A stretch of DNA of 64,000 bases from Bryobacteraceae bacterium (GTDB lineage: Bacteria; Acidobacteriota; Terriglobia; Bryobacterales; Bryobacteraceae). Where the stretch lies: positions 150,597-214,596 of the forward strand of contig JAIEMJ010000030.1 in the NCBI GenBank assembly GCA_019752335.1. Reading direction: 5' to 3'. This document shows, in pieces, positions 9,285 through 18,260 of this stretch (the stretch's first letter is position 1; each line of letters opens with the position of its first letter). The notes under the pieces were generated by a model. That model had not been told where the DNA came from and made no database searches. It was given only the letters and a program-made list of their open reading frames with translations. Made by a program: the position numbers and the translations under genes.

Positions 9285-10569
9285 TCATCGCACCTTGCTC
9301 TTTCTTTGCTTCCACTGGCCGCGACTCCAGGAGCCGCGAGAGCTTCACCTGGTCTACGCGCAATCCATTTGCCGCCAGCACTTCCAGGCGGATGCCCTCG
9401 CGCTCTACCGCTTCGCCCACCGCCGGCACCCGGCCGGCCCACTCCGTCACCAATCCGCCCACCGTCGTCGCTTCGGTATCTTCGTCGGGCGAAAATTCGA
9501 GCAACTCGCCCAGATGGCGAATGTCGAAGCTGCCCGCGACAACATACTCGCCGTTGCCCAGGCTTTCGACGTCCTGATGGGGCTCATGCTCATCGCGAAT
9601 TTCGCCCACTAACTCTTCGAGCATGTCTTCCATGGTCACCAAACCGGCTGTGTGTCCGTACTCGTCGATCACGGCTGCCATATGTTGGCGATTCTCGCGC
9701 ATATCCTCGAGCAACACCTTCACACTCTTCGTCTCGGGCACCAGGCGAATCGGCCGCACCAGGTCTTTCACCTTCTTATTCGGCCGTTCAGCTTCATTCA
9801 CTTCCAGCACGTCGTGGACGTGGACGAAACCGACGATGGAATCGATATCCTCGCGAAAAACGGGAATCCGCGAATACTGCTCATGAATCACTAACTGGCG
9901 CAGGTCGTCAAGCGAAGCGTTTTCGTGGATGCCCACCACGCTGGGGCGCGGCGTCATCACATCGCGGATTACTTTTTCGCCAAAGGCGACGACGGATTGA
10001 ATCATCTTCCGATCGCCTTCTTCGATGAGTCCTTCTTCCGCGCCCGCGTCGATGAGCGCCTCAATCTCCTCCGCCGCGCTCTGGGGCTCCTCCTCTACGG
10101 CGGCCGCCCCAGATAAGTCAGCGAGGGAATGCAGGAAATCGAGCAGCGCGGCCAACGGCCGCATAGCCAGAATCATCAGGCGGAAAACCGGGACTAACGG
10201 ATTCATCCAAAGGCCCGTGGTTTTCCGGTAAATGAGCTGCGGTAGCACGTAGCAAACCACCATCATCGAGAGCCAGGAAAACAACGCGGCCTCGAGGAAA
10301 TCTTCGCCGAGGAACTTCTCGTGAGTGGCCAACACAGACATCGCCACGCCCACCAGGGCGAGCAGGGTATGTTTCCACAGGGAAAAGATTAGGGCTCCGC
10401 GCTCGGTCTTCAAGCCCAACTGATCTTCCAACTGCTCCTTGAAGTAGGTGAGCGAAGGTAGTTCCCGCGTTCGCAGGCGCAACGCTTCCAGATAAAACAT
10501 CTGCACCGTGGTGGCCAAGCCCAGCAGCACCAGGCCCAGCGCGATGATCGTTCCCAGCAGAATCGTCAC
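9268..10569 (-). CDS. HlyC/CorC (CNNM) family membrane protein with CBS pair
   Basis: A 433-residue inner-membrane protein. The N-terminal DUF21/CNNM domain has about four hydrophobic segments (residues 1-25, 60-85, 90-110, 125-145). A CBS-domain pair follows ('VMTPRPSVVGIHENASLDDL' and the second CBS around 'LVRPIRLVPETKSVKVLLEDM'), then the C-terminal CorC/HlyC domain ('GEYVVAGSFDIRHLGELL'). Homologues act in Mg2+/Co2+ efflux or in magnesium homeostasis linked to ribosome function. The ORF starts with ATG inside the end of ybeY (4-bp overlap) and runs into era, so it is tightly co-translated with the ribosome biogenesis genes. Confidence 0.92.
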   Translation of the reverse strand: MTILLGTIIALGLVLLGLATTVQMFYLEALRLRTRELPSLTYFKEQLEDQLGLKTERGALIFSLWKHTLLALVGVAMSVLATHEKFLGEDFLEAALFSWLSMMVVCYVLPQLIYRKTTGLWMNPLVPVFRLMILAMRPLAALLDFLHSLADLSGAAAVEEEPQSAAEEIEALIDAGAEEGLIEEGDRKMIQSVVAFGEKVIRDVMTPRPSVVGIHENASLDDLRQLVIHEQYSRIPVFREDIDSIVGFVHVHDVLEVNEAERPNKKVKDLVRPIRLVPETKSVKVLLEDMRENRQHMAAVIDEYGHTAGLVTMEDMLEELVGEIRDEHEPHQDVESLGNGEYVVAGSFDIRHLGELLEFSPDEDTEATTVGGLVTEWAGRVPAVGEAVEREGIRLEVLAANGLRVDQVKLSRLLESRPVEAKKEQGAMNGEKG

Positions 10570-11012
10570 GCGCCCGCCCTCTCAATCACGCCGGTGGGTA
10601 ACTCGTATTTCTCGCGCCAACGCTCTTCCAAGCGGCGCATTTCGCCTTGGTCAGCCTCATGGTCATGTCCGAGTAAGTGCAACACTCCATGTAAGAGCAA
10701 AATGCGAACTTCCTGTTCGATGCGATGCCCATACTCGGCTGCCTGCGCCTTCGCGCGCTCCAGCGAAATCGCGATGTCTCCCAAGGGGCCAATCGGTTCA
10801 CCGCTTGGGAAACTCAGCACATCGGTGGCATAGGCGTGCCCGAGAAATTGCCGATTCAAACGGCGCAATTCCTTGTCGCCCGTCAGTAAACAAGTGAAGG
10901 GACGGCCGCCGCATAAATCGCGCCGCAGGGTTTCGGCGAAGGCCCGCAAGGCCGTGCGGCCGATGCGCGGTGTAGCGCGCTCAATTAGGAGACTGGTCTC
11001 CGCGTCAGACAT
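10566..11012 (-). CDS. ybeY: Endoribonuclease YbeY
   Basis: A 148-residue YbeY, the single-strand endoribonuclease used in 16S rRNA 3'-end maturation and 70S quality control. The zinc-binding motif HGVLHLLGHDH (H-x3-H-x5-H) is intact near residues 113-123. The preceding 'YATDVLSFP' stretch is also characteristic of the family. It sits 19 bp downstream of phoH and overlaps the CorC-like gene by 4 bp, the usual order in many bacteria. Confidence 0.96.
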   Translation of the reverse strand: MSDAETSLLIERATPRIGRTALRAFAETLRRDLCGGRPFTCLLTGDKELRRLNRQFLGHAYATDVLSFPSGEPIGPLGDIAISLERAKAQAAEYGHRIEQEVRILLLHGVLHLLGHDHEADQGEMRRLEERWREKYELPTGVIERAGA

Positions 11013-11031
11013 ACGTTAGGACGGTACTCAA

Positions 11032-12063
11032 TCAGTTACTTACTTCCGCGGACGGCCCTTTGGCCGCTCCCTCGGAGGACATCTCGTCAAGACGCAACGC
11101 CAACTGGCGTCCCGTCCCGTTCAGTTCATTGTAGCGTTCGTAAGCCTGCACAATCTTCTGCACCAGGCTATGCCGCACCACATCGACATCGGTAAACGGC
11201 ACGAACGTAATCCCCGGCACGCCCCGCAAAACGTCGGTTACTTCCAGCAGCCCGCTGCGCATTTGGCCGGGCAGGTCAATCTGCGTTAAGTCGCCGGTGA
11301 TCACCATTTTCGAATTGAAGCCCAAGCGCGTGAGGATCATCTTCATCTGCTCCCGCGTCGCGTTTTGCGCTTCGTCGATGATGATGAACGCGTCGTTTAG
11401 CGTCCGGCCGCGCATAAAGGCGATCGGAGCGATTTCGATGGTGTTGCGCTCGATCAGTTTTTCCACGCGCTCACTCTCCAGCATGTCGAAGAGCGCGTCG
11501 TAGAGGGGACGCAGATAGGGGTCCACTTTCTCCTGCAGCGTACCCGGCAGGAATCCCAACCGCTCGCCGGCTTCCACCGCCGGGCGCGTCAAAATGATGC
11601 GCGACACCTTCTTGCCCAACAACGCCGACACCGCCATGGCCACGGCGAGATACGTCTTGCCGGTGCCCGCCGGGCCAATGCCGAACACCATGTCATTGCG
11701 CTCAATGGCTTCCATATAGCGGCGCTGATTCACCGTCTTCGGCGCCAACATCTTCTTGCCGAAGCTGCGTTGCTTGCCGCTCTCCACCAGGCTGCGTAAC
11801 CGCACTTCGGAGTCGCCGGCGACGACGCGCAGATAGCCGCTCAAATCGCCATTGCCGAAAACATGGCCTTGCCGGACCAACTCGCTGAAGTCGTGGACAA
11901 TCTGCGCGACGCGCTGCACGCCCGCGTCCGGCCCATCCACTTTCAGGCCATCGGCACAAACGTCCAAACGCACGGCAAAGCCTTGCTCCAACAGGCGCAG
12001 GTTCTCGTCGCGCGTACCAAACAGGGACTCCACGCCAGGCGGAAGGGGGAGGGTCGTCTTCAT
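11032..12063 (-). CDS. phoH: PhoH-like ATPase
   Basis: A 343-residue PhoH family P-loop ATPase, probably cytoplasmic and tied to RNA metabolism by its linkage to ybeY. The N-terminal KH-like region is followed by Walker A 'GPAGTGKTYLA' and Walker B 'FIIIDEAQN', with the conserved 'RPAVEAGERLGFLPG' between them. The frame stays open to 12315, but the extra residues are Arg/Pro-rich, unlike the family, and run into the next gene's coding strand. I therefore use the ATG at 12063 (MKTTLPLPPG). It is the first gene of the phoH-ybeY-corC-era operon. Confidence 0.93.
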   Translation of the reverse strand: MKTTLPLPPGVESLFGTRDENLRLLEQGFAVRLDVCADGLKVDGPDAGVQRVAQIVHDFSELVRQGHVFGNGDLSGYLRVVAGDSEVRLRSLVESGKQRSFGKKMLAPKTVNQRRYMEAIERNDMVFGIGPAGTGKTYLAVAMAVSALLGKKVSRIILTRPAVEAGERLGFLPGTLQEKVDPYLRPLYDALFDMLESERVEKLIERNTIEIAPIAFMRGRTLNDAFIIIDEAQNATREQMKMILTRLGFNSKMVITGDLTQIDLPGQMRSGLLEVTDVLRGVPGITFVPFTDVDVVRHSLVQKIVQAYERYNELNGTGRQLALRLDEMSSEGAAKGPSAEVSN

Positions 12064-12158
12064 TGCGTCGAGAAGCCCACGCCGGCGGCGGGCGTGCGGA
12101 GAGACAGAGAGGGTGAGGCGCCAAAAAGGCGATGCATCTACTTCGTAGTATACCCTCT

Positions 12159-14201
12159 TTAGCGGCGGGTTACCGTCAGGCTGCGCCACGCGACGTTTCC
12201 CGACGTATCGCGCGCGCGGATGGTCAACGTGTTGAAGCCTGATACGACGGGGATCTCCGCCCGCCAATTGGTGGTGCCCGCAGCCGTACCTGCGCCGCCC
12301 GTTGAGTTCTGCCAAGTTACTTCGGCGACGCCACCCGCGTCGAAGGCTGCGCCGCTTACCACGATGGCCGATCCCGACGTCGTCACGTTCGCCAAGCTTG
12401 GGTTCACGATAGTGAGTACCGGCGCCACGTTGTCCACCCCACCGTCACGCCACAGGTTCAACGTGATCGTGGTGAGTAGCCCATCCGTCGCCTCGGCGCG
12501 CAGCGTCACCACGTTTTGCCCGCGAACGAGCGGCAAAGCCGGGATCGTCCAAGTCGCCAAGCCATCGGCCTGGCCGCTGCCCGACGGCGTGCTCCACAGC
12601 ACGCGGCGTAAGCCTTGCGGCGCGCTGGCCGATCCGGTCACCCGCACCGTCGCGCCGAGGGTTCGCTCGTTCTCGTTGGGCGAAGTCACCCGCAACTGAG
12701 GCGGAGCGGGAGCCGGCGAATTCGGGGGCGGCCTCGGCAAGCCGCGCGTCACCGTTACCGCATTGCTGGCTCGGCCACTCCCCGCATCGGTGGCCGTCAG
12801 AGTGATCTGGTTCGCCCCATCCGCGAGCGGCACATTGCGGATGGACCACCCGTTGGCGTTCGCCAACACCGTCCCACTGCCCCCGCGATTGTTCGCCCAT
12901 TGGACCCGGATCGGGGCCACGCCGTTCTCCACGGTGCCCGCCAAGTCCACCACCTCAGCCGTCGTGTCGGCTACCGCATTCACGGTGACGCGAAACGCCG
13001 GACTGGGCGCCGGGGCGGCCTCCGAAGAGAGATACAACTGCCGGATCGCGGCGATGTCCGGCGGATTCAGCGCGGTGTAGCGCCGGTAATAGGGGTACAT
13101 CACCGCGTTGCCCGTGTCCATATGCGCCAGCCCCAGCGCGTGCCCGATTTCGTGCAGCGCCACCGAAAACAGGTCGGTGTCCGCGCCGATCCGGAAAGGC
13201 ATGTCGTCGTTAAAGTGGATATCGCCCGCAATCGGCTCCGGGTTCGGCGGCGAGGGGAAAAACGCGTGCGCGATCACGCCCGAAGCGCCCGTAAACGGGA
13301 AGCTGTCGCCGTGGGCGCGCGTGCCGAAGAGGATGTGGAGGTTCCGATTCGCCGTCGCCCCGGTTCCTGGCCGGAAGCTCACTTGCACCACCCGCGACCA
13401 TTCCGCCAACGCGCGCTCGATCTCCGCGCGCGTCGCCGCCGCGTCCAGTTTGCCGCTCAGCGGCCCCCAAGTCGTAGATAACGTAGTGGCCGTACGATTG
13501 TTGCCCCAACCCGCGCCGTTCGATACCGCCGCCGCCAACGGACTCAGCGGAAGCTCGCCCACCATCGCGTTCTCGCAGGCCACCACCGGCCAGCCTTTGG
13601 CCAGGTCCTCGGACGCCGGCAAGACGTACAGCACTTCGTCGAACTCGGTCAGGCTCCGCATCACCGCCTCCGGACCCTGCACCAGCAAATGCCCCGGCAG
13701 CAGATTCGGATGCTCCCTCACTTCCAGCCCCTGGTTCAAGGCCAAGGCCCGCGCGTCCTCCGGCGCGACGTCCTGGTGAAAGAGGACCAAATAGAAGACG
13801 TCCGGAGGGCGGGTTTCCGCTGACAGCGCCAACGGCGCGTCCAGTTGCGGACTCCACTTGTCGGCAGCGGCAATCGGGGCCTGCGCCCGCAAGGGCAGCC
13901 CCTCCCAAACGAAGCCAGCGGGTACCGAAATCACGTAGGCCTGGTCCGGGATATACCCCAGCACTATCCCCCCACGCGCGGTGATCAGTTCCCTCTCATC
14001 CGCGCCCAGCGCTTGCGTAAACTGCGCCAACACCCGCTGCCGTCCCTCGGCCCGAGCCTGGCGTTGCCCGTTCGTCTCGGTGAGAAAGGGATCATAGCTC
14101 CGCGTCTTGAGGTATACCCCCAAAGGTGGGCCGGATTCAGGGCTTGGCTCCAGGCTAAAGAGCCAAGTAAGCAGCAAGCTGCAGGTAATCAAACGTGGCA
14201 T
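12159..14201 (-). CDS. Secreted matrixin-type (M10-like) metalloprotease with Ig-like repeats
   Basis: A 680-residue exported zinc metalloprotease. The signal peptide is MPRLITCSLLLTWLFS, chosen over an in-frame TTG at 14219. The catalytic motif HEIGHALGLAH (zinc histidines and Glu, starting near residue 350) and the following 'AVMYPYY' Met-turn place it with matrixin-like metzincins. The C-terminal ~270 residues hold about three Ig-like beta-sandwich repeats of the 'V..G.A.D..G...V.W.N' type, which could bind substrate or surface. It probably degrades extracellular protein. Confidence 0.88.
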   Translation of the reverse strand: MPRLITCSLLLTWLFSLEPSPESGPPLGVYLKTRSYDPFLTETNGQRQARAEGRQRVLAQFTQALGADERELITARGGIVLGYIPDQAYVISVPAGFVWEGLPLRAQAPIAAADKWSPQLDAPLALSAETRPPDVFYLVLFHQDVAPEDARALALNQGLEVREHPNLLPGHLLVQGPEAVMRSLTEFDEVLYVLPASEDLAKGWPVVACENAMVGELPLSPLAAAVSNGAGWGNNRTATTLSTTWGPLSGKLDAAATRAEIERALAEWSRVVQVSFRPGTGATANRNLHILFGTRAHGDSFPFTGASGVIAHAFFPSPPNPEPIAGDIHFNDDMPFRIGADTDLFSVALHEIGHALGLAHMDTGNAVMYPYYRRYTALNPPDIAAIRQLYLSSEAAPAPSPAFRVTVNAVADTTAEVVDLAGTVENGVAPIRVQWANNRGGSGTVLANANGWSIRNVPLADGANQITLTATDAGSGRASNAVTVTRGLPRPPPNSPAPAPPQLRVTSPNENERTLGATVRVTGSASAPQGLRRVLWSTPSGSGQADGLATWTIPALPLVRGQNVVTLRAEATDGLLTTITLNLWRDGGVDNVAPVLTIVNPSLANVTTSGSAIVVSGAAFDAGGVAEVTWQNSTGGAGTAAGTTNWRAEIPVVSGFNTLTIRARDTSGNVAWRSLTVTRR

Positions 14202-14219
14202 TCGTGTCTTGGGGAACAA

Positions 14220-14288
14220 GAATCTTCTCGACCAGGAAAAAATTTATGAGAATTTTTCCCCCGAAAACCCACTTATGTACAGAAGCCC
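14220..14288. promoter_or_regulatory. AT-rich divergent intergenic region
   Basis: This short gap between two divergently transcribed secreted-protein genes is clearly more AT-rich than its surroundings. It contains an imperfect A/T inverted repeat at 14235-14260 (GGAAAAAATT pairing with AATTTTTCC). It probably carries the promoters of both genes. No -35/-10 pair could be assigned with confidence. Confidence 0.4.
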
Positions 14289-16940
14289 ATGCCGCGATAT
14301 CTCTTCTTGCTCCTGGCCCTCATTCCTCTCGCTTGGAATCAGACACTTACCATCCGCACCCTGGCCGGCTCGAACTCCGTCGCCGAGGCCGCGCTCGCCC
14401 AGAACGCCGCCTTAGCCTCCACGGAGGGCATCGCCGTCGACCCGGCCGGCAACGTCTTCGTCTCTGACGGCCCGGATCACCGGGTCCGCCGGATCGATCC
14501 CTCTGGCCGCGTGACCACCGTGGCCGGCAACGGCCAACCTGGCTTCTCTGGCGATGGCGGACCCGCCGCCAGTGCGCAGCTGAACTCCCCCTACGGCCTC
14601 GCCATCGACGCCACCGGCAATCTCTACATCGCTGACCTCGGCAATGCCCGTATCCGCCGCGTCTCGGCCGCTGGCGTCATCACCACCGTCGCGGGCGGCG
14701 GCGCCACCAACGTCTCTCTCTTCGGCGCCCCCGCCAAAGCGACTGACGCGCTCCTCAACGCTCCCCGCAATCTGGCCATCGACGCCACCGGACAGGTGTA
14801 CCTCTCGGACTTCGGCGCTAACCGCGTCTATCGTCTCTCGCCCGACGGCCAAATCTTCCACGTTGCCGGCGCCGCCGACGCGGGCAACGCCGCCGAGAAT
14901 GCGACGGCGCTTACCGCGCCCCTGAAGTCGCCCACGGCGTTGGCGTTTGACCGCGCCGGGCTCCTCTACATCGCCGACTCCGGCAACAGCGCCATCCGCC
15001 GCTTGCAGCGCGGCCAACTCGCGCGCGTTACCTCGACGGGCGGCTTCAATCCCGACCTGCGTTTCGCTACCATCACCGGCCTCGCCGTCGACGCCGCTAG
15101 CGGCGATCTCTACGTCGCCGAAGGGCGCGATTCGCCCGTCCGCCGCATCTCCGCCTCCGGCGCCTTCGTCTTCCCCAACGGCGCCCGCGACGTCGCCATT
15201 GATGCCACTGGCACCGTCTGGCTCGCCGACGGCCCTTTTGTCCGCAAGTTCAGCCGCCTGGGGTCGGAGATCGTCGCCGGTACCGGCAGCTTCCAATTCG
15301 GGGGCGACGGCGGACCCGCCACCGAAGCCCGTCTGCGTTCACCCGCCGCCGTGGCCGCCGGTCGCGACGGCTTCGTCTTCATCGCCGATACGGCCAACCA
15401 CCGCATCCGCCGCGTCTCCCCCGATGGCCGCATTGACACCGTTGCCGGTACCGGCGAGGCTGGTTTCGGCGGGGATGCCAATCTGGCTATCGCCGCGAAA
15501 CTACGCTCCCCGATGGGGGTCGCGATTGACCCCGATGGCAACCTGTGGATCGCCGATACGGGGAACCATGCCGTCCGCCGCGTCAATCGCGCGGGGATCA
15601 TCGACACCATTGCGGGGACCGGCGAGGCCGGCTCCGCCGGCGACAACGGCACGGCCCGTCGCGCCCAACTTAACCTCCCGCAAGCCCTAGCCTTCGATAA
15701 CGCCGGCCTCCTCACCATCGCCGACACTGGCAATCACCGCATCGCCCGCGTGTCGGCCGCGGGAGTCTTTTCGGTGATTGCTGGCCGAGGGACGCCGGGC
15801 AACACGGGCGATGGCGCCCTCGCGCGCACGGCCGCGCTCAGCCGGCCCACCAGCCTCGGCTACGACAGCCGCGGCCTGCTCTTCCTGGTGGATAGCGGCA
15901 ACCGCCGCATTCGCTGGGTGAACGCGCAAGGCCTGATGATGGGCTTCCCTTCGGAAGGTCTGATTGAGCCCGTCGCGCTCGCCTGGGCCGGCGACAGCTT
16001 CTACCTATCGGACCCCGGCCGCCAGCGCATCTTCCTGGTGGCCGCCAACGGCGCGCGCGCCAATGCCGCCGGCAACGGTGACCCGGGCTTCTCCGGCGAC
16101 GATGGCCCCGCGGCCGCGGCAGCCCTGAACCGGCCGATGGGCCTGGCCGTCAGCGCGACAGGCGAGTTGCTCATCGCGGACCAGGAGAATCACCGTATCC
16201 GCGTTGCCAGCCGCCCCACTACGGCGCCCGCCGCCGTAACCCAGCCTGCACTCACCGCCATCGTTCACGCCGCCACCCTGCGCCCCTCGCCCGTGGTGCC
16301 CGGCAGCCTCTTCACGCTCTTCGGCAACGGTCTCGGTCCCGCCGCCGGAACGCTCGGCCGCGTCGATTTGCTCGGCCGTTGGGAGACGTCCGCCGTGGGT
16401 GTCGAAGTCCGCTTCGATAGCCTCCCCGCGCCGCTCTTTTATGTCTCCGATACGCAAATCAATCTGCAGGTGCCGCGCGGCATCGTGGGACGCGCGCGGG
16501 TGACGGTGACCGTTCTGCTGAATGGCAGCGTCCGTGCCAACCGCACGGTGGACGTGATGGACGCCGCCCCTGCCCTCTTCACCGGCGATAACCGGCAAGT
16601 GGCCGCGCTCAACGAAGACGGCGGCGCTAATCTTACCGTCAACCCAGCTGCGCGCGGCAGCGTCGTAACGTTCTTCGCCACCGGCTCCGGACTCTGGGAT
16701 GTCGATCTGCCGGACGGCGTCCCCGCCATGCTCCCCTTGCCGCTGCCCCGCTTACCGGTCACGCTGTGGATCGGCGGACAGGTCGCCGAGTTGCAGTATG
16801 CGGGCGCCGCACCTGGGCAAGTGGGTCTGCTGCAGATCAACGCCCGCATCCCTCGCGGAGTGACGCCTGGGCAAGCGGCCGTGGTGCTGCAAGTGGGCGA
16901 CACGATGTCAGAACTGGGACCCATCGTTTCGATTTACTAG
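14289..16940 (+). CDS. Secreted NHL-repeat beta-propeller protein with TIGR03437-type C-terminal domain
   Basis: An 883-residue exported protein with signal peptide MPRYLFLLLALIPLAWNQ. About ten NHL repeats follow, with recurring 'G.AIDATGNLYIAD.GN.RIRRV', 'AGTGEAGF.GD.G.A..A.L..P' and related blocks, predicting one or two beta-propellers. Residues ~655-883 match the pattern of the Solibacter-type C-terminal domain TIGR03437 ('ATLRPSPVVPGSLFTLFGNGLGP', 'INLQVPR', 'VTFFATGSG'). Such proteins are abundant and secreted in Acidobacteriota; the function is unknown. The DNA repeats here are coding and not an array. Confidence 0.9.
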   Translation: MPRYLFLLLALIPLAWNQTLTIRTLAGSNSVAEAALAQNAALASTEGIAVDPAGNVFVSDGPDHRVRRIDPSGRVTTVAGNGQPGFSGDGGPAASAQLNSPYGLAIDATGNLYIADLGNARIRRVSAAGVITTVAGGGATNVSLFGAPAKATDALLNAPRNLAIDATGQVYLSDFGANRVYRLSPDGQIFHVAGAADAGNAAENATALTAPLKSPTALAFDRAGLLYIADSGNSAIRRLQRGQLARVTSTGGFNPDLRFATITGLAVDAASGDLYVAEGRDSPVRRISASGAFVFPNGARDVAIDATGTVWLADGPFVRKFSRLGSEIVAGTGSFQFGGDGGPATEARLRSPAAVAAGRDGFVFIADTANHRIRRVSPDGRIDTVAGTGEAGFGGDANLAIAAKLRSPMGVAIDPDGNLWIADTGNHAVRRVNRAGIIDTIAGTGEAGSAGDNGTARRAQLNLPQALAFDNAGLLTIADTGNHRIARVSAAGVFSVIAGRGTPGNTGDGALARTAALSRPTSLGYDSRGLLFLVDSGNRRIRWVNAQGLMMGFPSEGLIEPVALAWAGDSFYLSDPGRQRIFLVAANGARANAAGNGDPGFSGDDGPAAAAALNRPMGLAVSATGELLIADQENHRIRVASRPTTAPAAVTQPALTAIVHAATLRPSPVVPGSLFTLFGNGLGPAAGTLGRVDLLGRWETSAVGVEVRFDSLPAPLFYVSDTQINLQVPRGIVGRARVTVTVLLNGSVRANRTVDVMDAAPALFTGDNRQVAALNEDGGANLTVNPAARGSVVTFFATGSGLWDVDLPDGVPAMLPLPLPRLPVTLWIGGQVAELQYAGAAPGQVGLLQINARIPRGVTPGQAAVVLQVGDTMSELGPIVSIY

Positions 16941-17003
16941 CGACACCAAATCGTAGCGGAGCTGTCATTCGTTGTCCTAACGGCCCGCGCTACACTCGGC
17001 TTG

Positions 17004-18146
17004 ATGCTTGTCACTCGCATGCTCCTCGCGTTGTACCTCACAGCCAACTTACTCCCTGCCCAACTGAAGCTACCCAAGCCCAAGGCCCGCGCCAAAAACG
17101 TGATCGTCTTCCTGGCCGACGCCGGCGGCATTCCGACGCTCAACGCCGCGTCGCTGGTGGGCTACGGCGAGCCGCAGAAGCTCTTTGTGCAAAGCTGGCC
17201 GTCACTGGGCCTCTCGGACACGTCCACGGCCTCCTCCTGGGTTACCGATTCCGCCGCCGGCATGACGGCTATCGTCACCGGGCAGAAGACTCACAATGGC
17301 GTGATCTCGATGGGCGCGGAAACCGTGCGCGGCAAAAGCGACGGGCCCGCGCTGAAGACGATCCTCGAATACGCCGAAGAGCGAGGGCTCTCCACGGGCG
17401 TGGTCTCCAACGTCTCCATCGCCGACGCCACGCCCGCCGCTTGTTATGGCCACGCGAATGATCGTGCCCTCCAAAGCGACCTCTACCTGCAAATCTTCTC
17501 GCCCAAATTTGGTGACGGGGTCGATGTGGTGCTGGGCGGCGGTCGCAAAACGATTTACGCGGGCGCGCAGAAGTCCGGCAAGGATCTCGATGCCGTCGCC
17601 GCCGAAAAGAAGCGGCCCATCTACGCCAAACTCTCTGACGTGCCCGCCACCAACGCTCGTCCGCTCGTCTTGCTCGATAACGCAGAGGATGTTCCGGCCA
17701 TGGCGAATCTGGCCTTGGACCGGCTGGCCAGGAATCCCAAAGGTTACTTCCTGATGATCGAGTGGGACGCCCACACCGATAATCCGGAACAGGGCTTGAA
17801 TAACCTGGTGAACTTCGATAAGTTGATCCGCGAAATCGCGGGTAAGGTCGATTTGCGGGAAACGCTTTTGCTGTTTACGGCGGATCACTCTTTCGAACTG
17901 CGCACTGTCGGCGGCAAGCGCGGCGAACCCCTCCTGAAGGGCTTCGAGGAATGGAAGCAAGCGAACCACGCGCGCAACGAAACCGTCGTCCTGCCGGCGA
18001 TGCGCGTCGGCCATTCGCACACCGGCGAGGAAGTGCTCGCCACGGCCATCGGCCCCGGCGCCGAGCGCGTCCAGGGCTTCTTTCCCAATACTCATTTGTT
18101 CAACGTGCTGATGTCCGCATACGGCTGGCAGCCCACGAAGCCGTAG
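17004..18146 (+). CDS. Alkaline phosphatase family protein, exported
   Basis: A 380-residue secreted phosphatase of the PhoA-like alkaline phosphatase superfamily. Visible elements are a signal peptide (to about residue 20), 'NVIVFLADAGG' with a metal-ligand Asp, 'VTDSAAGMTAIVTG' with the D-S-A nucleophile motif near residue 88, 'MIEWDAHTDN', and 'LLLFTADHSFEL' with the C-terminal metal-binding Asp-His. It releases phosphate from monoesters in the periplasm or outside the cell. The start is the ATG at 17004; the TTG immediately before it is less likely. It may assist phosphate supply with the PiT transporter at 39.5-41.0 kb, but there is no direct linkage. Confidence 0.9.
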   Translation: MLVTRMLLALYLTANLLPAQLKLPKPKARAKNVIVFLADAGGIPTLNAASLVGYGEPQKLFVQSWPSLGLSDTSTASSWVTDSAAGMTAIVTGQKTHNGVISMGAETVRGKSDGPALKTILEYAEERGLSTGVVSNVSIADATPAACYGHANDRALQSDLYLQIFSPKFGDGVDVVLGGGRKTIYAGAQKSGKDLDAVAAEKKRPIYAKLSDVPATNARPLVLLDNAEDVPAMANLALDRLARNPKGYFLMIEWDAHTDNPEQGLNNLVNFDKLIREIAGKVDLRETLLLFTADHSFELRTVGGKRGEPLLKGFEEWKQANHARNETVVLPAMRVGHSHTGEEVLATAIGPGAERVQGFFPNTHLFNVLMSAYGWQPTKP

Positions 18147-18214
18147 CTTCTAACAGCGGCGCGAACTCGGCTCAATCGGCCAGCCTCGCACGCACGTTCA
18201 CCGGGCCGGCGGCA

Positions 18215-18260
18215 ATAGGGAAAAGCGAAGTAGGCTACCATGAGAATCGGACTTCCCTAT
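18215..18260. promoter_or_regulatory. Inverted repeat at the start of the OxyR-type gene
   Basis: ATAGGGAA (18215-18222) and TTCCCTAT (18253-18260) form a perfect 8-bp inverted repeat 30 bp apart, overlapping the start codon. A shorter dyad, GTAGGCTAC (18230-18238), lies between them. Position and symmetry would suit an autoregulatory site for the LysR-family regulator, but no known consensus was matched. Confidence 0.35.

Noticed and set aside
9045-10028. 327-codon + strand frame over era and the CorC-like gene
   Set aside because: Antisense to two well-supported genes, with an Arg/Pro-rich product and no domains.
12064-12315. Upstream extension of phoH
   Set aside because: The added residues do not resemble PhoH and overlap the matrixin gene on the same strand.
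14289-16200. Periodic DNA repeats that could be mistaken for an array
   Set aside because: They follow the codon frame of NHL repeats in a secreted protein. Spacing and sequence vary, so there is no CRISPR-like structure.
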